DNA of 22,878 bases from a virus. A model generated the notes under the pieces. It was given only the letters and a program-made list of their open reading frames with translations. It had not been told where the DNA came from and did not search any database. The translations under genes were made by a program, and so were the position numbers. Shown one piece after another: positions 16,101-22,213 of this stretch (its first letter is position 1; the number at the start of each line of letters is the position of its first letter). The stretch lies in the IMG/VR virus record IMGVR_UViG_3300008448_000698, positions 1-22,878 of that record. One strand, given 5' to 3'.

Positions 16101-16531
16101 CAGTCTTCCGTGCCGTCCAAGTCACCAGCGCCGAATTGCGGCTGGATACCTGAGCTAATTGCCAGCGAAGCACTCAGCGCGCCTTTGTAAAGTATCTTGC
16201 CCGTAGAGGTCGATGCCGTGCCAATGGCAAAGTGCGTCGCCGTCGCGCTGGATCCTGTGCATTGCGGGAACTGGATCAGCGCAGCGTTCGTCACCGCGTT
16301 GCCTGTCACCGTCCAGCCAGACCCGGAGCGGGGTACAGCGACACGGGCGTAAGACGTATATGCCACTTCGTTGGTCGTCTGGTTGCCCGCTTCGCCAGGA
16401 TCAGACGTATGCAGCGACACATGCAGGTTTGTCAGCGGCGAGGACGCCGCGTTGTCTGCGATGTTCGCAATTGCCGTGCCGTTGAAGATCAGCAACAGGA
16501 GGTCATTCTCGAATGTGTTACCCTTGGACAT
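16100..16531 (-). CDS. Virion-associated LHTxDPG-family protein (often called tail fiber protein)
   Basis: The protein has 143 residues. It follows a pattern I recall from many phage genomes: FENDLLLLIFNGTAIANIAD (7-26), then LHVSLHTSDPGEAGNQ (36-51), TNEVAYTSYARVAVPRS (53-69), then GWTVTGNAVTNAALIQFPQC. It ends with THFAIGTASTSTGKILYKGAL. Homologues are small, beta-rich structural proteins, commonly labelled phage tail fiber or minor virion proteins, with no known enzyme activity. The start overlaps the portal stop (TAATG). It opens the accessory block between portal and scaffold. The family recognition is good; the exact virion location is unknown. Confidence 0.75.
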   Translation of the reverse strand: MSKGNTFENDLLLLIFNGTAIANIADNAASSPLTNLHVSLHTSDPGEAGNQTTNEVAYTSYARVAVPRSGSGWTVTGNAVTNAALIQFPQCTGSSATATHFAIGTASTSTGKILYKGALSASLAISSGIQPQFGAGDLDGTED

Positions 16532-18786
16532 TATTCAACTCCGATTGCCCGGCCATCCGGCCCGCGTTTGATTGTCTTCGGCTTTCCAAGCGTGGCCGCC
16601 AGCGCTTCCATTGCCTTCGCCATTGCGAGCGATCCGGTTTCGGATGACTGCGCCTGACGGTTTGTCTGTTCCTTGCCCGCTGCCGCTTGCTTCTCGCCCA
16701 TCACGGCCTGCATTTGCATCTCTTCGCGGCGAAGCTGCATTTCTTCGGCTTTGAGGCCCATCTCGCGCTGCTTAAGCTGAAGCTCGGCCTGCTTGATCTC
16801 CAGCTCGACGCCCTTGATCTGCGCGGCCATGCCTTCCTTCTGCAATTCCATCTGGGTGCGTTCGCCCTCGGCCTGCATTTCCATCTGGAGCCGCACGGCT
16901 TCCATCTGCGCTTTCTGGGCCTCGGCCTGCATCTTGGCAGCGTCCTGCTGTTCAAGCTGCTTCTTCAGTTCCTCGATCTGCTGCATCGCCTGCTGAAGCT
17001 GGGCGCCAGCGTCCATCTTCTCCACAAGCGCTTTCTTGTTGCGGAGCTGGCTGGCCTCGATGATGACATCCGGCGGAATCGGAATGCCAGCGTTTGCCAT
17101 CTGCGTAAGTTGCTCAAACTGCTCATGCTGGAGCGTGATCATGTCCGGCGCGGCTTCAATGATGATGTCCACATCCATTTCAGCCAGTGCGTTCTGAACA
17201 GGGGGCGGACCCATCGGAGGCATACCCATCGGCATGGGCATCACATTGCCCATCTGGGGCGGCATCTGGGGCATTTGCGGGGGCATCTGACCCGGCATAC
17301 CCATCCCCGGAACACCGCCCATCGGAGGCGCTTGCGGAGGCATTGGCTGGCCCGGTTGCATCTGGCCCGGCATCATTGGTTGGTTGACCGGCGTGAACCG
17401 TGCGCCTTCCGGTGCCTCGTCATCGCTGATGCGCAGGAACATGGGCTCAGTCCAGAACTGCTTGGCCCGTGCCCAGAACGCGCGGTAGACCCGCAGCTTC
17501 CAGTCATTGTGCGTGTCGTACAGCGTGTTTTCTTCAGCGAGGCCCGCGTTTTGCTGCGCAAGGATCGCCCGGCCTGACTGGTTCTCAACACCGCGCCCTT
17601 GAAGTCCAGCGTTCGGACCCTGCGCGTCAATCTCGTTCTTGGCGTCCTGTAGCAGCTCGAAGTTCTGGGCAACCTCGGCTTGGCTTTCAATGAACCCCCA
17701 ATCCACACCCATTTCGCCATTCGCAATCAGGTGCGCGTCAGCCCGTGCGACTTCTTCCTTCGGGTTCGTGTCCGGCGGGAAGATGCCAGCCTTTGACCAG
17801 ATGCGGCGGTTCTTGATCAGGAACAGCGACATCGACCGGCGGTAGTTCATCTCGGACTGAGGCCCGATCATGTCCCGCACAACGCCGTACCGCTCGTTCT
17901 CGCGGGTCACATAAGCCGATGCCGCAATGATGGGGCAACAGGGTTTGCCATCTTCATCGAGGTATTTAGACACGCCTTCTTCCAGCACACCGCCGCCGCT
18001 GAAATAGGCATAGTTCCAGACGCCATCTGGTGCGCGCCAATAGATACACGCCACACGAACCCGTTGCCGGTCTTCATCACCCCAGCGGAACCGGGGCTTG
18101 TCGTCGTATCCCTCGTCAGTCGTGTCGCCCGTCAGCGAACCTTTGAGCGCTGCCTCAGCGTCCGGGTTGTCGGGAAACAACGCCAGCGCGTCTTCAAGGT
18201 CGTACCAGTTGTGATAGCCCTTATAGCGCGCATCGCTGAAATCCGGACGACGTGAGCGCGGATCATAAAAGAACTGATCGTAATCAATTTCCTTGCCGAC
18301 AATGCCAAAGGCGCCCTGACCCTTCTCATAGCAAATGTCGATTGCCCAAATGCCTTCAATGCATCCAGACTTGAAACAAGAGCTTGCCAGCTTGTCGAAC
18401 CGGATCGTGTTCTCGATGTAGTCCAGAACGTCCGTGGCGACCTGGGCCTGTTCCTCGTTCCCCGGCTTGCGGGCAAAGGCTTTCGGGTCAGAGCGGGCCT
18501 TCTGCTCAATGCCACACAGGAAGTTCACCTTGCGCTTGATGCGGTTCATGGTGACAATCGGCTGGCCGCGCCGCATCAGGATTTGCTTTTCGCGTTCATC
18601 CCATTGCGTGTCATTGTAGTTGTCATACCAGTCGCGGTCGCGGTGAGACAGCTTGCGCGCCTCGTTGTGCGCGTCCTCGGCTTGGCGTACCCACTTCTTG
18701 TACGTCGCAATGTCCTTGCCGGCGAACTCGCTGTTCACCGGATCAGGCCCGCTGTACTTCTCGGTCTGAGGCTTGCCCGGAATCAT
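16531..18786 (-). CDS. Portal protein (P22-like) with coiled-coil C-terminal extension
   Basis: The portal forms the dodecameric ring at one head vertex, through which DNA enters and leaves and to which the tail binds. I chose the ATG at 18786, which overlaps the terminase stop (ATGA), giving 751 residues; a TTG at 18795 is the alternative. The P22 portal pattern is clear: DRDWYDNYNDTQWDEREKQI, RGQPIVTMNRIKRKVNFLCG, then DYIENTIRFDKLASSCFKSG and DYDQFFYDPRSRRPDFSDA. After the core comes a Pro/Met/Gly-rich linker (about 470-535) with repeated PPQMPQM-like units. A long Gln/Glu/Met helix follows (about 580-700, LQQAMQQIEELKKQLEQQ), probably a coiled-coil barrel as in P22. Length is close to P22 portal (725). 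The tail end is RAIGVE. Confidence 0.95.
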   Translation of the reverse strand: MIPGKPQTEKYSGPDPVNSEFAGKDIATYKKWVRQAEDAHNEARKLSHRDRDWYDNYNDTQWDEREKQILMRRGQPIVTMNRIKRKVNFLCGIEQKARSDPKAFARKPGNEEQAQVATDVLDYIENTIRFDKLASSCFKSGCIEGIWAIDICYEKGQGAFGIVGKEIDYDQFFYDPRSRRPDFSDARYKGYHNWYDLEDALALFPDNPDAEAALKGSLTGDTTDEGYDDKPRFRWGDEDRQRVRVACIYWRAPDGVWNYAYFSGGGVLEEGVSKYLDEDGKPCCPIIAASAYVTRENERYGVVRDMIGPQSEMNYRRSMSLFLIKNRRIWSKAGIFPPDTNPKEEVARADAHLIANGEMGVDWGFIESQAEVAQNFELLQDAKNEIDAQGPNAGLQGRGVENQSGRAILAQQNAGLAEENTLYDTHNDWKLRVYRAFWARAKQFWTEPMFLRISDDEAPEGARFTPVNQPMMPGQMQPGQPMPPQAPPMGGVPGMGMPGQMPPQMPQMPPQMGNVMPMPMGMPPMGPPPVQNALAEMDVDIIIEAAPDMITLQHEQFEQLTQMANAGIPIPPDVIIEASQLRNKKALVEKMDAGAQLQQAMQQIEELKKQLEQQDAAKMQAEAQKAQMEAVRLQMEMQAEGERTQMELQKEGMAAQIKGVELEIKQAELQLKQREMGLKAEEMQLRREEMQMQAVMGEKQAAAGKEQTNRQAQSSETGSLAMAKAMEALAATLGKPKTIKRGPDGRAIGVE

Positions 18787-20246
18787 ACCCGCCAACTATC
18801 CCCGTCTGGCGCCTTGGCGCGGTAATCGCTGAACGCTTGCGGCTTGGGCGTGGCGAGCGGCACAATGGCCGGGTGCGCCATGTCCAGCGCAAGGCCCATC
18901 ATCGAACACACGTCCACAGCGTCGTCATGCTTACCGGCTGGGAAGGCTAACAACTGTTTCAACACGCGCTCTCCCCTCTCGTCATCCAGTAGCGAAACCT
19001 CACCCATTGCAGCCCTGCTCTGGAACGCGCGGGCACGGGTCGCCTTGTCATGAATGCTCGGCAGCCATTCCATCCGGCAGCGTGTGGCCGTCTCAGTCAT
19101 GCGGCGCTTCAGCATCGGCTCGATTGCCTTCTGGATCACACCAGCTTCGCCAAACGCACATATGGGCTTCCACTTGCGGATCATGTGAAGCTTTTGCTCA
19201 ATCCATTCGTCCGAAGCGGTCTGGCCATGCCACCAGTCGAGTTGATAAATCCGGCCAGTGCCATCAATGCCCCAGATGGCGTGTTCCGTGTAATCGCCGT
19301 CACCCTCGGTCACTGCGTAGTCGCTGGTCATGTACACATGCACACGCTCGGGCGCTGTCTGGTGACGCTTGAACCAGGCTTTCAGGAAGAACGTGCCGTC
19401 ATCGGGCGCGGGCTCTTGCTGATACAGCGCTGACCAGTCACGGGGGCCAATCGTCTGCTTGATCTCTTGCAGCACGTTGACCGGAAACCGCTCAGGCCAC
19501 AGCGCGCCGCCATCGCTCATCAGGGCGGGCAGGATCAGCTTGTCCCACTTCTTGCCGCCCTTGGCTTCGGCTTCCAGCAAACGCCCGGCAAGATCGTCTT
19601 CATGCCAGCGGGTTTGCACCAGTATTTCGGCGCGCATTCCCTGCAAGCGCGTGTAGGCCGTCGATGTGTACCAGTTCCAGACCGTTTCGCGCCGCGTTTC
19701 GCTCTCGGCTTCCTCTCGGTCCTTCAGCGGGTCGTCGATGATCAAGATGTCAGCGCCCCGGCCCGTGACTGCCGTACCCACACCTGCCGCGACATACGCG
19801 CCGTTCTTGCTCGTGTTCCAGCGGTCAGCCGCCTTGCTGTCCTGCGCCAGCTCGACGCCTTGGAACACGTTCTGGAACCGGCGCTCCTGAAAGATGTTCC
19901 TGACCTGCCGTCCAAAGTCCTTTGCCAGATCGCTGTTATAGCTCGCCTGGATCACTTGCCGGTCAGGGTTGCGGCCAAGGAACCATGCCGGGAACCGCTT
20001 CGTGGCCAGCTCTGACTTGCCGTGCCGGGGCGGCATGAAGATCATGAGCCGCTGTATTTCCCCGCGTTCAATTGCTTCCAGCTTCTCAGCTATCAGCCGG
20101 TGATGTTCAGCCGGGGCGTATTGCGGGAACGTGTACTGAGCGAAGTCAATTAAGCTGCGCCGGGCCTTCCTTCGGTCTAGAAGCTCTTGCGCTGCCTGAG
20201 CGGGCGAGAGCGGCGAGTTCGGCCTCTGTAAATTCGTCAGGGTCAT
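18783..20246 (-). CDS. terL: Terminase large subunit
   Basis: This is the DNA-packaging motor, with an ATPase that drives DNA through the portal and a nuclease that cuts the concatemer. Of its 487 residues, the ATPase half shows Walker A MPPRHGKSE (71-79), Walker B ILIIDDP (167-173) followed by DREEAES, and a coupling motif QTRWHEDD (211-218). The nuclease half has an RNase H-like fold with acidic residues at D309 (TSDYAV), E367 (FGEAG) and the HDDAVD motif (440-445). This is the common TIGR01630-type layout. The ATG at 20246 gives a 101-nt overlap with the small subunit. No later start would keep the adenine-binding N-terminal segment (SLIDFAQYTFPQY), so the overlap is probably real. The stop overlaps the portal start (ATGA). 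Confidence 0.97.
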   Translation of the reverse strand: MTLTNLQRPNSPLSPAQAAQELLDRRKARRSLIDFAQYTFPQYAPAEHHRLIAEKLEAIERGEIQRLMIFMPPRHGKSELATKRFPAWFLGRNPDRQVIQASYNSDLAKDFGRQVRNIFQERRFQNVFQGVELAQDSKAADRWNTSKNGAYVAAGVGTAVTGRGADILIIDDPLKDREEAESETRRETVWNWYTSTAYTRLQGMRAEILVQTRWHEDDLAGRLLEAEAKGGKKWDKLILPALMSDGGALWPERFPVNVLQEIKQTIGPRDWSALYQQEPAPDDGTFFLKAWFKRHQTAPERVHVYMTSDYAVTEGDGDYTEHAIWGIDGTGRIYQLDWWHGQTASDEWIEQKLHMIRKWKPICAFGEAGVIQKAIEPMLKRRMTETATRCRMEWLPSIHDKATRARAFQSRAAMGEVSLLDDERGERVLKQLLAFPAGKHDDAVDVCSMMGLALDMAHPAIVPLATPKPQAFSDYRAKAPDGDSWRV

Positions 20247-20505
20247 GCTTGTGCGTCACCGTCGATTCCACTTGGCTCAGGCGGGCATGGACGTAAGGCG
20301 CCGCTGCCTTTGCCGCTTCAAACCGCTGGGCTGTGTCTAGGCTTTCGTCGCGTAGCAGGCTTAGCATGTAGTCGAGAGGCAAAAGGCCCTCACCTGCTTT
20401 CAGGATCGCCTGCTCAGTTAGCTTTGTCTTGGCGCCTTTGGGGCGGCCTGAGTTCGGGCGCGGTCCACCTCTAGGCACGGTCGCACACTGGTTTTTTGCT
20501 ATCAA
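20146..20505 (-). CDS. terS: Terminase small subunit (DNA recognition)
   Basis: The frame is opened by a stop just upstream of a TTG at 20505, so translation likely begins at that TTG (119 aa) or at a GTG at 20478; no ATG fits. The N-terminus has RGGPRPNSGRPKGAKTK (12-28), an AT-hook-like basic segment very common at the start of phage small terminases. The rest is helical: QAILKAGEGLLPLDYMLSLL, then DTAQRFEAAKAAAPYVHARL, and an acidic-to-basic end. Small terminases bind the packaging start site and load the large subunit. It overlaps the large subunit gene by 101 nt in another frame. Alternative: a DUF5681-like protein of the same context; the order strongly favours the terminase role. Confidence 0.8.
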   Translation of the reverse strand: MIAKNQCATVPRGGPRPNSGRPKGAKTKLTEQAILKAGEGLLPLDYMLSLLRDESLDTAQRFEAAKAAAPYVHARLSQVESTVTHKHDPDEFTEAELAALARSGSARASRPKEGPAQLN

Positions 20506-20543
20506 TCATAGTGTTTCTACCCTAGGGCACTGTTTTGGCGGGT

Positions 20544-20570
20544 TTGGACCACACCAAGGCATTGTTTGCG
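20544..20570 (-). promoter_or_regulatory. Duplicated leader motif, copy upstream of the small terminase gene
   Basis: On the minus strand this reads CGCA-N2-CAAT-N-CCTTGGTGT-N2-TCCAA. It matches the sequence at 21785-21813 with two 1-nt length differences. TTGG and CCAA can pair as a small hairpin with a 6-nt loop, and TTGGCG (20535-20540) and CGCCAA (20569-20574) can form an outer stem. The core starts about 46 nt before the TTG start of the next gene. I see no good -10 box, so an operator or RNA signal is as likely as a promoter. It fills most of the noncoding gap 20506-20575. Confidence 0.5.
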
Positions 20571-20575
20571 CCAAC

Positions 20576-20938
20576 CTAAGCGCGGACGCGAAGCCCATAA
20601 TCCGAACTGACCGGATACCCCGACACCTCCAGCAGGATCAACAGCTCCTTGGTGCGCCCGCCTGCTGTGGTGATGCGGTGTTCCAGCCAGCCGCTAATGG
20701 AGCCAGACAGCTTGAACGTGGCGCTTGTGGTAGTGTTGGATGCGCCGGAGAGGCTTATGCCTGTGGTCGTATTGGAGACGCTTGCAATGGTGTCTGTGCC
20801 AAGCCAGCCGGACCAGTTGACGCTGTAGTCTAGCGTTTCGTTCTCGTCCTGCGTGGCCACGATGGCGTTGCCGCGAGGCTTCAGGCCCCGCAGGATCGTC
20901 TTGGCTTGCTGGAGAACCTTGATGTACCTGTCAGTCAT
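20576..20938 (-). CDS. Small virion protein, fiber-tail adaptor type, 120 aa
   Basis: The N-terminal 30 residues are helical and basic (MTDRYIKVLQQAKTILRGLK). The rest matches a pattern common in small phage proteins: DENETLDYSVNWSGWLGTD (27-45), then TIASVSNTTTGISLSGAS, SATFKLSGSISGWLEHRITT and GGRTKELLILLEV. This is a beta-sandwich-like unit that is often labelled fiber-tail adaptor. It probably joins fibers to the tail or head. The start shares bases with the stop of a 26-residue ORF (TGATG). It is the last gene before the small terminase, on the other side of a 70-bp gap. The family match is recalled, not searched; the exact role is unknown. Confidence 0.7.
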   Translation of the reverse strand: MTDRYIKVLQQAKTILRGLKPRGNAIVATQDENETLDYSVNWSGWLGTDTIASVSNTTTGISLSGASNTTTSATFKLSGSISGWLEHRITTAGGRTKELLILLEVSGYPVSSDYGLRVRA

Positions 20939-21018
20939 CAGTCACGCCATCCTATCCGGCCAATGGCGACAGCAAGGCCAAGCCCGAGGCAAAGCAGGAT
21001 GGCAATACCGAACAGCAT
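20938..21018 (-). CDS. 26-residue membrane micropeptide
   Basis: The coding stretch starts at an ATG that shares its A with the previous stop (TGATG), and its own stop is shared the same way with the next gene. The peptide is almost one hydrophobic helix (LFGIAILLCLGLGLAVAIG) followed by a short basic end, RIGWRD. This N-out, C-in type of membrane peptide could be a small lysis helper, a membrane anchor, or a translation-coupling leader. The LLCLG stretch looks slightly like a lipobox, but this is weak. Precise packing between two genes supports that it is translated; function is unknown. Confidence 0.55.
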   Translation of the reverse strand: MLFGIAILLCLGLGLAVAIGRIGWRD

Positions 21019-21194
21019 CACTTGCGTTTTCCTTTGAGGCTGGCCAGCTTGCTTTCAATGCGAAGGCGGTAGGTTACAAGCTCGTCAATGTCGGACATGA
21101 CGCGGGCCAAGTGCTTGCGATCCTGGGTGAGGGTTCTGTCGATGCGGACAAGCTCCGCTTCCAGCTCCTCGCGTTCGGATCGCTTGGCAGCCAT
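21018..21194 (-). CDS. Small helical protein, 58 aa
   Basis: The ATG at 21194 overlaps the stop of the membrane protein (TGATG), and the stop overlaps the next start (TGATG). The protein is highly charged, with heptad-like spacing: REELEAELVRIDRTLTQDRK, then ARVMSDIDELVTYRLRIES, and a basic tail KGKRK. A coiled coil without membrane segment or signal peptide is predicted. Lying between two small membrane proteins, it may be a soluble partner in a lysis or membrane module (for example a spanin-like fragment), but I do not recognise the family. The translation chain is the main support. Confidence 0.65.
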   Translation of the reverse strand: MAAKRSEREELEAELVRIDRTLTQDRKHLARVMSDIDELVTYRLRIESKLASLKGKRK

Positions 21195-21385
21195 CAGTTC
21201 GAACGTTTGGCGGCCTTGTAGCCATAGAACGTAGCGCCCGCGAAAATCACGAAACCAACGAGGGCGACGAACTCGGACGGCAGGGCTTTGGTCACGGCGC
21301 CGTCAAGGGCGACGTTGTCCACAAGGAACGCAAGGGCAAGGCCAGCAAGGGCGTTGCCAATTGTAGGCAGGTCAATGTTCTTCAT
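21194..21385 (-). CDS. Small two-helix membrane protein, holin candidate
   Basis: The protein has 63 residues with two hydrophobic segments: about 9-24 (IGNALAGLALAFLVDN) and about 38-57 (EFVALVGFVIFAGATFYGYK). They are joined by a short loop, and the protein ends in a basic tail KAAKRSN. This size and shape fits class II holins, which make membrane lesions to release the lysin. The ATG at 21385 has AAAGGG with a 6-nt spacer. No endolysin is present in the window to support the call, so a holin is only a reasonable guess; another phage membrane protein is possible. It starts 18 nt after the acidic coiled-coil gene and is coupled to the 58-residue ORF. Confidence 0.55.
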   Translation of the reverse strand: MKNIDLPTIGNALAGLALAFLVDNVALDGAVTKALPSEFVALVGFVIFAGATFYGYKAAKRSN

Positions 21386-21403
21386 GGTCAGCCCTTTCGC
21401 TGG

Positions 21404-21745
21404 TTAGTCCGTTAGTGCGCCATTGGCGCGGGGGGTGGAAAACTCATCGCTGGACGGGTGATCTGCCCACGGGTCAAGGTATTGCGACACGTCAGGCTTT
21501 TCGGGCTCGAACATGTCGTCGTCAGCCTCGCCGCTGAAATAGGCGTCCAGCGCTTCCTTGGCGGCCTCAACGGCGTCGTCCATGCTTTCAAGAGCGGCAA
21601 CGGCCTGTTCCCGTTTGCCAGCGAGCGCTTCAAGGTCAGCGTCAATCTGGGCAAGGTCGGCGGTCAGGGCTTGATAGCGCTCGCCCTCACGGGCCTGTTG
21701 GGCCTCATAGGCTTGTTTGACGAGTTCGGTATAGCGGTCGGTCAT
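21404..21745 (-). CDS. Acidic coiled-coil protein, 113 aa, unknown function
   Basis: I chose the ATG at 21745 (AAAGG, 8-nt spacer). A longer reading from a TTG at 21829 would pass through the palindromic leader and has unlikely sequence. The protein starts MTDRYTELVKQAYEAQQARE and is one long helix: LTADLAQIDADLEALAGKREQAVAALESMDD, shown here in part, with clear hydrophobic heptads. The last 40 residues are acidic (EADDDMFEPEKPD) and probably disordered. Its first 12 residues resemble those of the 120-residue protein at 20938. It leads the small-gene cluster after the 177-bp gap. It could be a small structural or regulatory protein; no family is recognised. Confidence 0.65.
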   Translation of the reverse strand: MTDRYTELVKQAYEAQQAREGERYQALTADLAQIDADLEALAGKREQAVAALESMDDAVEAAKEALDAYFSGEADDDMFEPEKPDVSQYLDPWADHPSSDEFSTPRANGALTD

Positions 21746-21784
21746 ATTCGGGGCCTTTGCGTATGGGTGAACCAAGTTACCCGC

Positions 21785-21813
21785 TTGGAGGGACACCAAG
21801 GGGATTGGATGCG
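21785..21813 (-). promoter_or_regulatory. Duplicated leader motif, copy upstream of the acidic coiled-coil gene
   Basis: The minus strand reads CGCA-N2-CAAT-N2-CCTTGGTGT-N3-TCCAA, as at 20544-20570. CTTGG (21784-21788) and CCAAG (21796-21800) face each other and can form a 5-bp hairpin with a 7-nt loop. Nearby are another CCAAG (21772-21776), another CTTGG (21817-21821) and the palindrome TTGGCTCGCCAA (21818-21829). The core begins 48 nt before the next gene's ATG. The two copies at matched distances suggest a shared control signal. Confidence 0.5.
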
Positions 21814-21817
21814 GGGC

Positions 21818-21829
21818 TTGGCTCGCCAA
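21818..21829. promoter_or_regulatory. 12-bp inverted repeat in the 177-bp gap
   Basis: TTGGC-TC-GCCAA has perfect 5-nt arms. It lies in the noncoding stretch 21746-21922 between the regulatory operon and the small-gene cluster. Nothing else coding is visible there; a 5-bp hairpin AGCGC-TTCT-GCGCT is at 21860-21873. It could be an operator for a repressor dimer. The evidence is structure only. Confidence 0.3.
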
Positions 21830-21922
21830 TAGGCAATGGCTTACGCAGTGGGACCGGTGAGCGCTTCTGCGCTGGCCAGCCCCTAGCGCATCATTAGCGG
21901 CTCGCCCGTGGGTGCCGACTGT

Positions 21923-22213
21923 TCAATGATGGGCGGAATATGGATTGCCGCGTTCGCCCCGATTGTCAACACGTTTGGGCTCGCCTTTAAGGGCCATGCC
22001 GTTCCTAGCCAGAATTTCCTTCAGTTGGGCAAGCGTGGTCTTGCCAAAGTTTTCCTGAAGGATTTCCTTTTCGGTAAACTGGCAGGCCTCCTCCATAGTT
22101 TCAAACCGGTTTGACAAACGGGCAATAGCGTATTTTGGGGCGCCCAAATCACGCCAATACTGGCGCGTTTCTAGTATTCTGTCAGACCGGCGGCGCCATT
22201 CATCGTAGTTCAT
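21923..22213 (-). CDS. Small protein with RNA polymerase alpha-CTD-like helix-hairpin-helix domain
   Basis: This 96-residue protein has a core (about 29-77) that lines up with the C-terminal domain of RNA polymerase alpha (family RNA_pol_A_CTD). The matching segments are AIARLSNRFETMEEACQF, then TEKEILQENFGKTTLAQLKE, and ILARNGMALKG, against the bacterial patterns TEVELL-x-x-x-NFGKKSL-x-EIK and LAxxGLxL. The N, G and K of NFGK (55-58) fit the second hairpin. The residues equivalent to the DNA-contacting R265 and N268 of E. coli alpha do not seem kept, and E302 is Q. So UP-element binding may be lost while protein contact remains. The start overlaps the NusG-like stop (ATGA). A role in binding or modifying host polymerase is inferred. 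A plain helix-hairpin-helix DNA-binding protein is the alternative. Confidence 0.7.
   Translation of the reverse strand: MNYDEWRRRSDRILETRQYWRDLGAPKYAIARLSNRFETMEEACQFTEKEILQENFGKTTLAQLKEILARNGMALKGEPKRVDNRGERGNPYSAHH

Noticed and set aside
17187-17390. Short direct repeats considered as a CRISPR-like or noncoding repeat array.
   Set aside because: They encode the Pro/Met-rich portal linker in frame, with no unique spacers.
16687-17577. A 296-codon plus-strand frame rich in Leu and His.
   Set aside because: It is the antisense of the portal's Gln/Glu/Met coiled coil and Pro/Met linker; the composition is explained by that repeat.
20506-20575. Possible sigma-54 promoter (GG-N10-GC spacing) on the minus strand.
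   Set aside because: The spacing is present in this gap but not in the matching motif of the other gap, and the rest of the consensus is poor.
21746-21829. N-terminal extension of the acidic coiled-coil protein from a TTG at 21829.
   Set aside because: It would translate the palindromic leader and duplicated motif; the ATG at 21745 has a reasonable ribosome site.
21860-21873. AGCGC-TTCT-GCGCT as a terminator after the alpha-CTD-like gene.
   Set aside because: The stem is only 5 bp and no T-run follows on the minus strand.
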